From: Prevotella sp. UBA5387
Lineage (GTDB): Bacteria; Bacteroidota; Bacteroidia; Bacteroidales; Bacteroidaceae
DNA: 64,000 bases
Direction: 5' to 3'
Assembly (NCBI GenBank): GCA_002407775.1
Contig: DHOP01000026.1
Coordinates: 61,630 to 125,629 of the forward strand
Position 1 is the stretch's first letter; the number at the start of each line of letters is the position of its first letter. Below, one piece after another: positions 1-8,149 of the stretch. The translations under genes and the position numbers were made by a program. The notes below the pieces were generated by a model that did no database searches, was not told the origin of the DNA, and saw only the letters and a program-made list of their open reading frames with translations.

Positions 1-179
1 CCGTATCCACGTTGCTAAGAGAACAACATACGGTAGACATCAATGGAGAGGAGACAACTTTCTCTGCTCGAGGACGCCATGACCCATGTGTTTTACCGCG
101 TGCAGTGCCCATTGTGGAAGCCATGACAGCCATGGTCCTCTTGGACAACTACCTCATAGGTAAAACCACTCACTTCTGA
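1..179 (+). CDS. aroC: Chorismate synthase, C-terminal end only
   Basis: The frame is open from base 3 and stops with TGA at 177-179, giving the last 58 residues. They contain the conserved end of chorismate synthase: [18 protein letters not shown] followed by a short hydrophobic helix. The enzyme makes chorismate from EPSP using reduced FMN, the last step of the shikimate pathway. The 5' part lies outside the window. A strong terminator hairpin follows 26 bases after the stop. aroB, an earlier step of the same pathway, is about 31 kb away, so the pathway is dispersed. Confidence 0.93.
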   Translation, partial: VSTLLREQHTVDINGEETTFSARGRHDPCVLPRAVPIVEAMTAMVLLDNYLIGKTTHF

Positions 180-204
180 TTTGGAGTACCAGGGATAATA
201 ATTT

Positions 205-240
205 AGGCGCAATCTGTTTAGACAGATTGCGCCTTTTGCT
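205..240 (+). terminator. Intrinsic terminator after aroC
   Basis: A perfect 12-bp stem AGGCGCAATCTG (205-216) pairs with 223-234 across a 6-base loop. TTTT follows. Confidence 0.88.
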
Positions 241-525
241 TATTAATGAGCATTGGTTACCTCAACTTTATGTATTGGTCCAGGAGCTTATGGTCTTATG
301 AACTCAAAAGAATAAAATTGGAAAAATATAAAGGCTTTATTATTGAAAAGAGCAAACGGTTTCTCCTTTCATCCGACTCCTGTGTCAAATGCTTGTGATT
401 TACGCTGATTTGGCAATCTTCAAGAATTCTACAACAAGAACCAACACTTAGAAAATAATGCACATTTTTGTATTCAGATGATTACAATTTAACATTTCAA
501 CCCATTACAAATCAAATTAATATCG
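241..525. other. Intergenic region, nothing recognised
   Basis: AT-rich DNA between the aroC terminator and a promoter-like box. No credible ORF or RNA gene is visible on either strand. Confidence 0.6.
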
Positions 526-533
526 TATATTTG
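526..533 (+). promoter_or_regulatory. -7 promoter box TATATTTG
   Basis: Matches the Bacteroidetes sigma-ABfr -7 element TAnnTTTG. No ORF follows on this strand; a hairpin with a T-run lies about 75 bases after the expected start. This is why a small RNA is proposed. Confidence 0.5.
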
Positions 534-539
534 CCCAAT

Positions 540-645
540 AAAATAGATTGGGATTTGTGAAAACCCCATGATATTTTTGTTAAGTCTAGTTTAGTTTTTG
601 TGTTGGTTGGGGGCTGTCTTCATGACAACCCCCACTTTTTGTCAA
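540..645 (+). ncRNA. Candidate small RNA between aroC and pyrD
   Basis: This is an inference from a promoter-like box (526-533) and a terminator-like hairpin. The hairpin is GGGGGcTGTC (609-618) pairing with GACAaCCCCC (624-633), followed by T5 at 636-640. The 5' part can form a short TGGG/CCCCA hairpin. No ORF is present. I could not match it to a known family; it is much shorter than 6S RNA. It could instead be 3' regulatory sequence for the convergent pyrD gene. Confidence 0.35.
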
Positions 646-665
646 CCAATGACTAAACTTGACTT
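582..665. repeat. Long imperfect inverted repeat next to the pyrD stop
   Basis: The outer arms AAGTCtAGTTTAGT (582-595) and ACTAAACTtGACTT (652-665) are complementary except for one base. Inner arms TTGGTTG/CAACCAA and the G5/C5 hairpin continue the pairing. The structure ends 7 bases before the pyrD stop, so it may end transcription from both directions. Confidence 0.6.
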
Positions 666-672
666 GGCAGCC

Positions 673-1578
673 TTAAACTACCCCAACTATTTCGTTTAAG
701 CTTTTGCATCCATGCTGATCTAGCCATTCCGCAATGCCATTCTTCACTTTTACAGTCACGGTAGGATCAATGAAATTGGCTGTACCAATTTCTATTGCCG
801 ATGCACCAGCCATGAAAAACTCAATTGCATCCTCGGCATTCATAATGCCACCAAGTCCAATAACTGGTATATTTACGGCATGAGATACCTCCCAAACCAT
901 GCGTACGGCGATAGGCTTCACTGCCGGACCACTTAGCCCACCAGTGCCAATACTAAGTTTCGGGCGACGATGCTCGATGTCAATAGCCATTCCTACCAGT
1001 GTGTTGATAAGCGAGACAGAATCTGCCCCTTCCGCTTCACATGCACGAGCAATGTCGGCAATACTGGTCACATTAGGTGAAAGCTTAACAATAAGCGTCT
1101 TGTTATATACACGGCGAACAGCTTTAACTACACTAGCTGCCCCCTCGCAGGTCACTCCAAAAGCCATCCCCCCATCCTTAACATTTGGGCAGGAAATATT
1201 CAACTCAATGGCAGGAATCCCATCCAACGCATCAATGCGAGCAGCACAAGCGGCATAACTTTCAGGCGAATGTCCGCTTACGTTGACTATCATCTGCGTT
1301 TTGATATCTTTAATCTGTGGATAGATATGGTCACAGAAATAGTCCACGCCCTTATTTTGCAACCCAACGCAATTAAGCATACCTGCTGGCGTCTCGGCCA
1401 TACGTGGGTAATCGTTACCCTCCCGTGGCTCATAGGTGGTACCTTTCACGATGATAGCACCTATCTCCTCAAGTGGCACAAGGTCTTGAAACTCCAATCC
1501 ATACCCGAAAGTGCCGCTTGCCGTCATCACAGGGTTGGTAAGTTGGAGATGATTTATCTTTACATTTAGGTCTACCAT
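673..1578 (-). CDS. pyrD: Dihydroorotate dehydrogenase B, catalytic subunit
   Basis: A 301-residue class 1B dihydroorotate dehydrogenase. It oxidises dihydroorotate to orotate in pyrimidine synthesis using FMN. The catalytic loop [10 protein letters not shown] carries the class 1 cysteine, and the C-terminal [12 protein letters not shown] and [11 protein letters not shown] segments form the FMN phosphate site. The start overlaps the end of pyrK by 7 bases, so the two are translated together and should form the usual PyrD2-PyrK2 complex that passes electrons to NAD+. pyrC lies 12 kb away on the same strand. The assignment is secure. Confidence 0.97.
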   Translation of the reverse strand: MVDLNVKINHLQLTNPVMTASGTFGYGLEFQDLVPLEEIGAIIVKGTTYEPREGNDYPRMAETPAGMLNCVGLQNKGVDYFCDHIYPQIKDIKTQMIVNVSGHSPESYAACAARIDALDGIPAIELNISCPNVKDGGMAFGVTCEGAASVVKAVRRVYNKTLIVKLSPNVTSIADIARACEAEGADSVSLINTLVGMAIDIEHRRPKLSIGTGGLSGPAVKPIAVRMVWEVSHAVNIPVIGLGGIMNAEDAIEFFMAGASAIEIGTANFIDPTVTVKVKNGIAEWLDQHGCKSLNEIVGVV

Positions 1579-2345
1579 AACAACTTCTTAATATTAAACA
1601 CTGGTCCTTCGGTGCAGACACAAAGATTTCCTTCATCAGTTTTCTCTACACAACAGAGACATGCCCCGATTCCACACGCCATTAAATTTTCCAATGACGC
1701 CTCACACTGGATGTTCTTTTCCCTAGCATACCTTGCAACGGAAGCCATCATAGGCTTAGGCCCACAAGTTTGGATAAAGTCAAAATGATCAGTCCTAAGC
1801 ACTGAGTGATCAGTTACAAAGCCCCCCTCTCCTAGAGAAGCATCTTCCGTAGTGATGAACACTTGACCCAAGTCTTGGAACTGTTCAAGTTCCAAAATGT
1901 CTTTTGCTGAACGTGCTCCTAGAAGAAAATTTGGCACAATACCAGCATCGAGAAGTAGTTGACCTTGAAATAAAAGTGGTGCAACACCAACACCTCCACC
2001 TACAAGTAGTACACGTTTGCCATGAAATTGTTCAGGCCCAGTGAAACCATTTCCAAGTGGAAAAAGACAATTGAGTGTATCGCCACTATGCACTTGGGCC
2101 AATTCCCTTGTACCATCTCCCACAGCCGCTACGAGTAACCAAAGCTCGTTGCTTGACAAATCAACATAATTGATAGATATAGGGCGACGCAACATTGTAC
2201 TAGTCGAATGATCAATTCGCACCTGAACAAACTGACCTGGGAGCATTGCGGGAAATGATTCGTCCTGAGTCAGTTTGATTAAAACATGTTTAGGGCTTAA
2301 CTTTTCTATCGAAGTCACTCTCAGGTCACGACAGTATTTCTTCAT
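1572..2345 (-). CDS. pyrK: Dihydroorotate dehydrogenase B, electron transfer subunit
   Basis: A 257-residue ferredoxin-reductase-like protein that takes electrons from PyrD to NAD+. The FAD-binding motif RRPISIN is near residue 55, the nucleotide-binding [10 protein letters not shown] near 115, and a C-terminal [2Fe-2S] ligand set lies in CGIGACLCC followed by CVC. Length and order match the family. A TAACTTTG box 28 bases upstream gives the pair its own promoter, separate from the XRE gene further upstream. Confidence 0.97.
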   Translation of the reverse strand: MKKYCRDLRVTSIEKLSPKHVLIKLTQDESFPAMLPGQFVQVRIDHSTSTMLRRPISINYVDLSSNELWLLVAAVGDGTRELAQVHSGDTLNCLFPLGNGFTGPEQFHGKRVLLVGGGVGVAPLLFQGQLLLDAGIVPNFLLGARSAKDILELEQFQDLGQVFITTEDASLGEGGFVTDHSVLRTDHFDFIQTCGPKPMMASVARYAREKNIQCEASLENLMACGIGACLCCVEKTDEGNLCVCTEGPVFNIKKLLW

Positions 2346-2373
2346 AAAATAATCTTGAGTGGATTAACTTTTG

Positions 2374-2381
2374 CAAAGTTA
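2374..2381 (-). promoter_or_regulatory. -7 promoter box TAACTTTG for pyrK-pyrD
   Basis: A consensus TAnnTTTG on the minus strand, 28 bases before the pyrK ATG, giving a leader of about 20 bases. Confidence 0.7.
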
Positions 2382-2420
2382 GGCAATTTTTTAAGGAAGA
2401 AATCACTGCCATTTAAAAAG

Positions 2421-2894
2421 TTATCGCTTTGGCTCGAAAGTCTCCCACGTTTGATCATCGTAAAAAATACGAATCTCAGTAATTTGTCTTTGAGGCTTGT
2501 CAATATATTTTACGATAGTTTTAGCCGCATTCACAGGTAATTGTGACTGGGGTGAACGCGAAATAACCTCATGTGAGTCAAAGAGGGTGGGAGCAACAGC
2601 AGAAGGTTGGACATCCAACAAAGAAGATGAAGGATCTAATTTTTCACTTGACGAAGATAATGTCTCAGCTTTTTCATTGACATACATCGGCTCTTTTCCA
2701 AACATGATCCATTCTACAGAAATAGTAGGAATCTGATCATGGATAGATTCAATCATTTGAAGAGTTGGTCTTGTTCGTCCATTAAAAACTCCACTTAGGG
2801 AACCTTCAGATATACCAGTAAACTGTGCAAACTCTTTTTGAGACATTTGCTTGCTGTCCATAATCTGTCTAATTCGATCTTTCATTTCACTCAT
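2421..2894 (-). CDS. XRE-family helix-turn-helix regulator
   Basis: A 157-residue protein with an N-terminal Cro/CI-type HTH (about residues 5-60): MSQKEFAQFTGISEGSLSGV gives the two DNA-contact helices, and the next segment ends in WIMFGKEPMY, typical of Bacteroidetes XRE proteins. The middle is Ser/Pro-rich and probably flexible. The last 40 residues form a short strand-rich tail of unknown role. It has its own promoter and is separated from pyrK by 75 bases, so it is unlikely to be a dedicated pyr regulator. Its target is unknown. Confidence 0.88.
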   Translation of the reverse strand: MSEMKDRIRQIMDSKQMSQKEFAQFTGISEGSLSGVFNGRTRPTLQMIESIHDQIPTISVEWIMFGKEPMYVNEKAETLSSSSEKLDPSSSLLDVQPSAVAPTLFDSHEVISRSPQSQLPVNAAKTIVKYIDKPQRQITEIRIFYDDQTWETFEPKR

Positions 2895-2948
2895 ATTAGA
2901 ACCTTCAAACTTAAAGAAAGAGAAAAATCTTCTCCATCAACTCATTTG

Positions 2949-2956
2949 CAAATTTA
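2949..2956 (-). promoter_or_regulatory. -7 promoter box TAAATTTG for the XRE gene
   Basis: A consensus -7 box 55 bases before the start. TGCAAA recurs at 2947, 2975 and 3001 (26-28 base spacing). The second copy gives TTTG at the -33 position on the minus strand; the others could be operator sites for the XRE protein itself. Confidence 0.6.
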
Positions 2957-3603
2957 AAACAAATAATTCAAGCTTGCAAACTAAAATGAATCTTTTTAAA
3001 TGCAAACGATTTCTGTTTAAGTACTAAAATTCGACAAATAAAATCACTAATAAGCGTAATTTTAAATTCGAGTTTGTGAACATAAATACATACAGGTTGC
3101 TTGATTGCTAATCTAAGTTTTAATAAAACAATATAACTTATTGGCTAACATATAGCTATTTACATTTCCGTTTTACTATTTAAGTCAAATATTCATGATT
3201 TAGGTCTACGACTTTGTGAATTTAGTGCTATTTTGTTCAGCAAAAATGTATAATATCTTGATATTTAATTGTTTACATTCTAAAAAGAAAATGGCATAAA
3301 TATCAATTCCCTTTTCTTAATTGTGCGATTCGAGTTTGAATACTGACATTCGATAAGGTATATTTTCGTGATGTGGCAAAGGGGTGGATTTGCAAACATA
3401 AATGTATCCGCTTTGCGTTTTGATTTACATTATTAGATTTACAAAATAAAACGTGAACAGATATTAATTAGTGATTTGCTAGGTTACAAAACGATTGAAA
3501 ATAGCTCAAATTTCAATATTCTAGACGAGGGGAAAGAATTCTCAAAATACGAGAAAAATAAGCTATTAGAAATCACCTAACTCCCCTATTTTAACAGAGT
3601 TAA
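2957..3603. other. Long AT-rich gene-free region
   Basis: About 650 bases without a credible ORF. The only repeats noticed are TTTGtgAACATAAATacAT (3073-3091) and a close copy at 3389-3407, plus two TTCGAGTTTG words near 3067 and 3331. It could hold operator sites or be the remains of a lost gene. Nothing can be assigned. Confidence 0.5.
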
Positions 3604-3631
3604 GCAAAAAAAAACGTCCCTCTGGAACGCT
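3604..3631 (-). terminator. Terminator downstream of holA
   Basis: On the minus strand a short GCGTTCC/GGACGT hairpin with one bulge is followed by nine T (A-run 3606-3614 on the plus strand). It lies 36 bases past the holA stop. Confidence 0.65.
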
Positions 3632-3666
3632 CAAAATAGAAAAAATAGTGCAAAAAATAGACTTTT

Positions 3667-4695
3667 TCAGTGCAAAATAAAGAAAACTAGCTCCTTCATA
3701 AGGTCTCCTGCAGATGTACTAGGGTTATCCAATCCTTTACTTTTACTGTCTGTTTCTCTTATCTTCTCCAAAATCTCCAATGTTTTTTTCCCAGTATAAT
3801 TTCGCATGCCAGTCATGTAATCTTTCACTCCCCAAACGCTTCGCATTCCAAGATATCCAGAGACACTTTGTTGGTCTGCCCTATTAGGTGCGTAATATGC
3901 TATCATCAAGTTTTGAAAGAAATTGAAGATCAAAGGCAACAAGGAATACACAGATCCTGTTTTCGGATTACTGTCAAAATATTTGATTATTTGATTAGCT
4001 TTGAAAACATCCTTATTGACGAGCGCACTTCTTAGTTCAAAAGCATTGAAGTCTTTGCTTACCCCAATGTTTCTTTCCACCATCTCAGGTGTAACACGAC
4101 GATCATCTTCTGGAATGGAAATGATAAGCTTCTCTAATTCCGAATTGAGTCTGTTCAAGTCGGCTCCAATATGATCAGCTATCATGTGGGCACTCTTCTC
4201 GTCGATTGTAACACTGCGCTTGGCAAGAAATGTCTGCACATACCCAGGCAACTGCCATTCCTTCATTTTTTTACTTTCAAAGACAACTCCTACTCGCTCT
4301 ACAGAAGTCACAAACTTGGTTCGTTGATTTATAGTGCCGTTCTTATAGCAGAAAACTAATACTGTTTTCGGCTGAGGATGTTCAGCATATTTCTCCAACC
4401 TGTCAAACGAACGCATACCCTGAGCCTCTTTGATAATAATGACTCTACGTGGCGACATCATAGGAAACTGCATGGCCATATCAGCCACCTGTGCAGCATT
4501 TACATCTGCACCGAACACCACAGTCTGATCGAATGCTTGTTGATCTAGTGACAAAACGTGAGTCTGAATGTAATTGCTAATTTGATCTATATAATAGGAC
4601 TCATCTCCCATTAATATATATATAGGTGCGAAAATTCCACCCTTCATGTCGCGCATGATGGCATCAAAAGTAAACGAAGGCTTCTTATCAGACAT
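3667..4695 (-). CDS. holA: DNA polymerase III subunit delta
   Basis: A 342-residue clamp-loader subunit, which opens the beta sliding clamp as part of the DnaX complex. The N-terminal IYILMGDESYYID segment, the PMMSPRRVIIIKEAQ strand-loop and the middle helical region SAHMIADHIGADLNRLNSELEK (in part) are the usual delta signatures. The length is typical. It is divergent from the small nuclease-domain gene at 4775. dnaX, its partner in the clamp loader, is at 16436. Confidence 0.93.
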   Translation of the reverse strand: MSDKKPSFTFDAIMRDMKGGIFAPIYILMGDESYYIDQISNYIQTHVLSLDQQAFDQTVVFGADVNAAQVADMAMQFPMMSPRRVIIIKEAQGMRSFDRLEKYAEHPQPKTVLVFCYKNGTINQRTKFVTSVERVGVVFESKKMKEWQLPGYVQTFLAKRSVTIDEKSAHMIADHIGADLNRLNSELEKLIISIPEDDRRVTPEMVERNIGVSKDFNAFELRSALVNKDVFKANQIIKYFDSNPKTGSVYSLLPLIFNFFQNLMIAYYAPNRADQQSVSGYLGMRSVWGVKDYMTGMRNYTGKKTLEILEKIRETDSKSKGLDNPSTSAGDLMKELVFFILH

Positions 4696-4735
4696 ATTTT
4701 ATGGTATTCTTTGTCCGTTTTATCATGCAAATCCT

Positions 4736-4743
4736 TAACTTTG
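4736..4743 (+). promoter_or_regulatory. -7 promoter box TAACTTTG for the 4775 gene
   Basis: A consensus box 32 bases before the ATG. With its mirror copy at 4762-4769 it forms a perfect 10-bp inverted repeat TAACTTTGCA...TGCAAAGTTA. Confidence 0.7.
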
Positions 4744-4761
4744 CAAGTAGAACAATCTCTG

Positions 4762-4769
4762 CAAAGTTA
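4762..4769 (-). promoter_or_regulatory. -7 promoter box TAACTTTG for holA
   Basis: A minus-strand consensus box. It points toward the plus-strand box at 4736-4743, so the two promoters face each other and their transcripts should overlap by a few bases. Confidence 0.7.
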
Positions 4770-4774
4770 ATAAA

Positions 4775-5224
4775 ATGATTCCATTAAACTTGCCCACCTT
4801 TGATATTAAATTACAAGGTACACGCGAGCATCCACGCATATTCGACATATTGCGACGTCGCTATGTGGCATTCACGCCAGAGGAATGGGTGCGGCAAAGT
4901 TTTGTTCATTACCTAACTGAACATTTAGATTATCCTGCAACTCTTTTAGCCAATGAGATTGAGCTGGAAGTTGGGCTAAAAAAATTGCGTGCGGACAGTG
5001 TGCTATACAATCAAAAGCTACAGCCTCGGATGATCATCGAGTATAAAGCACCAAGCATTCCCATCACGAAAAAAGTTTTCGATCAAATCAGCGCTTACAA
5101 TTTGCTACTCCATGCGGACTATCTAGTTGTTTCCAATGGCATGGAACATTATTGTTGCAAGATGGATTATGAAGGTAAAAAATATTTATTCTTAGACCAT
5201 ATTCCAAGATACGAAGAAATTTGA
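4775..5224 (+). CDS. HsdR N-terminal-like nuclease-domain protein
   Basis: A 149-residue protein resembling the N-terminal domain of type I restriction subunit R (HSDR_N_2 family) with no helicase attached. The PD-(D/E)xK pattern is visible: D74 in RADSVLY, then E89 and K91 in IIEYKAP, with Q104 in the following helix. Such stand-alone domains next to holA are, to my knowledge, common in Bacteroidales, so it is probably a conserved housekeeping gene rather than part of a restriction system. No hsdM or hsdS gene is nearby. The substrate is unknown. Confidence 0.82.
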   Translation: MIPLNLPTFDIKLQGTREHPRIFDILRRRYVAFTPEEWVRQSFVHYLTEHLDYPATLLANEIELEVGLKKLRADSVLYNQKLQPRMIIEYKAPSIPITKKVFDQISAYNLLLHADYLVVSNGMEHYCCKMDYEGKKYLFLDHIPRYEEI

Positions 5225-5654
5225 CAAATCATACTCCTACATTCATCATAGCAAGTAGTCATTTCAATATAGAAAAGAAAATGCAAATGTGAGGTGGGTT
5301 TGTTAATTACAACTACAGTTCTTTCTTGATTCGCATTTGATGCCATTTGGCAATGCGATTACTATCCTTTCATGCAGCCATTATGGTCCAATCGCACTGC
5401 GTTATTAACCTAAACGCAGCACCATTTGACACCAACGGCAAGCCCAAATATATGCAATCGTAATTTCACGCAACACTGATGTGCGAACCATGGCGTATTC
5501 CTCAGCGTTAATGATCTGTGCCTATGAAACTCCACAATAGTGTTCCTGATCAATACGAAAGTTGAATGATAGGATGATACTGTTCTAATGAGGATAAAAT
5601 GATATCCGGACACAGTATCAAAATATAAGATAGGAATATAGAATAGCAAAACTA
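5225..5654. other. Gene-free region with a dispersed repeat
   Basis: No credible ORF. It contains GCGATTACTA (5355-5364) and TCGCACTGCG (5392-5401). The same two 10-mers recur in the same order at 63929-63953, suggesting a short dispersed repeat family. Confidence 0.5.
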
Positions 5655-5689
5655 ACAGCGGTACGATTCTACCAGAATCGTACCGCTGT
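5655..5689 (-). terminator. Strong hairpin downstream of the small membrane protein
   Basis: A perfect 16-bp stem ACAGCGGTACGATTCT (5655-5670) with a 3-base loop. On the minus strand it is followed by TAGTTTTGC, a weak T-run, so it probably ends the 5794-6000 transcript. Confidence 0.6.
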
Positions 5690-5793
5690 CATGACATAAA
5701 TTGTGATCAATGCCACGCAATGCAAATAGTTATATATTATCTTAAGACTGCATGCTATGCAGTTATTAAAAGATTGCCTTAATTCAATAAGAT

Positions 5794-6000
5794 TTAAACA
5801 GCATCATAGCCTTTCGTACTGTTGTCCCGCAAGATGTCTTGAAGAGTTAATTCGCGATATTCACCGCCTTGATGAGCAGTTGGATCTGGATGATGTGGCT
5901 GATCTTCCACATATTGGAAATTCTTATAATTCAGCTCGCCAACGGCCCATAAAATGACAGCTACAACAAGAAATGCGAAAAACGCAATGGCAATATTCAT
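5794..6000 (-). CDS. Small single-pass membrane protein
   Basis: A 68-residue protein with one membrane segment near the N-terminus (MNIAIAFFAFLVVAVILWAV) and a polar tail. I do not recognise the family. The frame is open up to an ATG at 6039, but that lies on top of the -7 box, so the ATG at 6000 directly before the membrane segment is the likely start. It has its own promoter and terminator and is divergent from the TerB/DnaJ gene. Confidence 0.6.
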   Translation of the reverse strand: MNIAIAFFAFLVVAVILWAVGELNYKNFQYVEDQPHHPDPTAHQGGEYRELTLQDILRDNSTKGYDAV

Positions 6001-6036
6001 ATTGATGATAAATTGTTTTTGTTTTAAACTTTGTTG

Positions 6037-6044
6037 CAAAGTTA
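6037..6044 (-). promoter_or_regulatory. -7 promoter box TAACTTTG for the 68-residue protein
   Basis: A consensus box 37 bases before the chosen start. It rules out the upstream ATG at 6039. Confidence 0.65.
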
Positions 6045-6087
6045 ATTAATTTTCCTCAGAAAGGAAAGTTTAGACGGTATATTTTGC

Positions 6088-6095
6088 TACTTTTG
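6088..6095 (+). promoter_or_regulatory. -7 promoter box TACTTTTG for the TerB/DnaJ gene
   Basis: A consensus box giving a leader of about 60 bases before the ATG at 6165. Confidence 0.6.
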
Positions 6096-6164
6096 CAGAA
6101 TCAATAACATGCGGAGAACACACAAAACACCCAACTCCGCCAATATTAAATGGAATAAATCAAT

Positions 6165-6998
6165 ATGGCGAAAATAGGTAAATGGATTGGCGGTTTCTTA
6201 GGATTCATCACTACAGGTAGTCCGCTTGGTGCACTGGCAGGCTACGCCTTAGGCGCTTTGTTTGACAATGGCATAGACTCCGTTAATTCAGATCAGGGTA
6301 GAGCATTCTCTGACAACGAGCGATTTCAAGGTACATATACCGGTCAACATGGAGGATACAATCAAGAGCGATATTTTGAAGGACAGCGCAGTGCGTTCCG
6401 CTTCTCACTCCTCGTGCTTGCATCATATATCATCAATGCAGACGGCAAGGTGATGCATTCAGAGATGAATCTCGTGCGACAATGGCTTCGAGCAAACTTT
6501 GGTGAGCGTTCGGTAAGTGAGGGCGAACAAGTTTTGCGAAAGCTCTTTGAGCAGCAAAAAAACTTAGGTAACGCTGAATATCGGAGTGCAGTAATGAGTA
6601 GCTGTCAGCAAATCAGACAGTTCATGAACTATGAACAACGTTTGCAGCTGCTCAATTTCCTCGTGATGATCGCCCAAGCAGATGGGAGCGTTGTCAACTC
6701 GGAGATCATTGCCCTTAAGGAATGTGCCTTGAATCTTGGATTGAGCCAAGCCGATGTCGATTCCATGCTCAACCTTCGCGATGCCAGCAGCAGCCTTGAA
6801 GCAGCATATAAAGTATTTGGTGTTACTCCTTCTGCCTCCGACGAAGAACTGAAAAGAGCCTATCGAAAATTAGCTTTGCAACATCACCCAGACAAGGTCG
6901 CTGCCCTAGGCGATGACGTTAGAGAGGCGGCAGAAAAGAAGTTCCAAGAGATAAACAATGCAAAAGAAACCATCTGGAAGGCAAGAGGAATGAAATGA
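6165..6998 (+). CDS. TerB-like/DnaJ co-chaperone (DjlA-type)
   Basis: A 277-residue protein. The glycine-rich N-terminus (GGFLGFITTGSPLGALAGYA) resembles the membrane-associated start of DjlA. Residues about 70-190 form a TerB-like helical domain with two metal-type DGK/DGS turns (INADGKVMHSE and QADGSVVNSE). A J domain occupies about 207-277 with the HPD motif at 241-243. The J domain should stimulate an Hsp70 (DnaK) at the inner membrane. It is a single-gene transcript. Domain order matches DjlA, but the client is unknown. Confidence 0.88.
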   Translation: MAKIGKWIGGFLGFITTGSPLGALAGYALGALFDNGIDSVNSDQGRAFSDNERFQGTYTGQHGGYNQERYFEGQRSAFRFSLLVLASYIINADGKVMHSEMNLVRQWLRANFGERSVSEGEQVLRKLFEQQKNLGNAEYRSAVMSSCQQIRQFMNYEQRLQLLNFLVMIAQADGSVVNSEIIALKECALNLGLSQADVDSMLNLRDASSSLEAAYKVFGVTPSASDEELKRAYRKLALQHHPDKVAALGDDVREAAEKKFQEINNAKETIWKARGMK

Positions 6999-7205
6999 TT
7001 TCTGGTCTTTAGAGAGAGTGGCACGGAAACTAAAAATCCGCGCTGTTGCGTTAAAGCGGTTGGACCTTCCATGTTGAACCTAGGAAAGTTCAAAATAAGT
7101 ATTACCTGAATAACAATATCTTTGTACTTCAAAGAAGGGAGAACTGCAAGATTTCAATATCAATAATGGTTTTCCCATAGCGGATACCAACAATTCCCAA
7201 CCCAA

Positions 7206-7244
7206 CAAAAATCCCCACAATTCTAGAGTTAGAATTGTGGGGAT
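7206..7244 (-). terminator. Terminator of the Nif3-zinc-ribbon operon
   Basis: A perfect 14-bp stem ATCCCCACAATTCT (7211-7224) pairs with 7231-7244. On the minus strand it runs into TTTTT. Confidence 0.9.
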
Positions 7245-7281
7245 TAATATTAATTCGTTGGATAAATCGATATATACGATA

Positions 7282-8130
7282 TTATTCAGCTGTTTCATCC
7301 TTATAATCCTCGGAATCAGCTTTCTTGGTACGACGTGTAGTGCGCTTACGCTTGGGCTTCTCCTCCTTTATTACATCAGCTTTGACACCGGCCAACTCTG
7401 GATCAACAAGGATACGTCCACAATATTCGCACACAATAATCTTTTTGTGCATCTTAATATCAAGTTGACGCTGTGGCGGTATCTTATTAAAGCAACCACC
7501 ACAAGCATCACGCTGCACATAAACTATACCTAGACCATTTCGTGCACCCTTACGGATTCGCTTAAAACTTGCAAGCAAGCGCGGTTCAATCTTTGCTTCC
7601 AAATCTTTAGCTTGAGCTTTCAGCTGATCTTCCTCCTCACGAGTTTCTTGCATAATTTCTGAAAGTTCACTGCGCTTTTGCTCTAAGTCTTGCTGACGGT
7701 CGTTAATAACCTCCTGCGTTTTGGCCAAATCCTGCTGACGTTCTGATACACGCACATTAGCCTCGCCAATTTTCTTCTTGGCCAATTCAATCTCCAATGT
7801 TTGGAACTCTATCTCCTTGCTAAGCGTATCATATTCGCGATTATTGCGCACTTCTTCAAGTTGACTCTTATAACGCTCTACACTCTGCTCAGCCGCACCG
7901 ATTTCGTTTCTTTTTTGAGAGATGGCAGATTGGAAGTCTGCAATCTCATGCTCGATCTTTGAAAGACGCGTGTTGAGACCCTCAACTTCATCCTCCAAGT
8001 CACCCACTTCCAAGGGCAACTCACCACGTAGAGCCCGCTTATCATCAATACTGGACAGCGTAGCCTGCAATTTATACAGTGTGGACAGTTTCTCTTCGAC
8101 TGACAAGTCTGTAGGATCTTTCTTTGCCAT
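7282..8130 (-). CDS. Zinc-ribbon coiled-coil protein (C4-type, DUF164)
   Basis: A 282-residue protein. Residues about 10-190 are a long charged coiled coil. A C4 zinc ribbon follows with CGGC (210-213) and CEYC (234-237). The tail is rich in Lys/Arg and then acidic. This is the C4-type zinc-ribbon family (zf-RING_7) that usually sits beside Nif3-like genes. It is thought to bind nucleic acid or ribosomes, but its function is not established here. It lies 19 bases downstream of the Nif3-like gene and shares its transcript. Confidence 0.9.
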   Translation of the reverse strand: MAKKDPTDLSVEEKLSTLYKLQATLSSIDDKRALRGELPLEVGDLEDEVEGLNTRLSKIEHEIADFQSAISQKRNEIGAAEQSVERYKSQLEEVRNNREYDTLSKEIEFQTLEIELAKKKIGEANVRVSERQQDLAKTQEVINDRQQDLEQKRSELSEIMQETREEEDQLKAQAKDLEAKIEPRLLASFKRIRKGARNGLGIVYVQRDACGGCFNKIPPQRQLDIKMHKKIIVCEYCGRILVDPELAGVKADVIKEEKPKRKRTTRRTKKADSEDYKDETAE

Positions 8131-8149
8131 TGTTATTTATTATTGAATG

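Noticed and set aside
540..645. 6S RNA homologue
   Set aside because: Too short, and the long rod with a central bubble cannot be drawn from this sequence.
4775..5224. Part of a type I restriction-modification system
   Set aside because: No hsdM, hsdS or helicase portion is nearby, and the gene is complete as a single short domain.
5410..5649. Minus-strand 79-codon ORF
   Set aside because: Low-complexity hydrophobic/His/Arg composition, no start signals; it lies in repeat-containing intergenic DNA.
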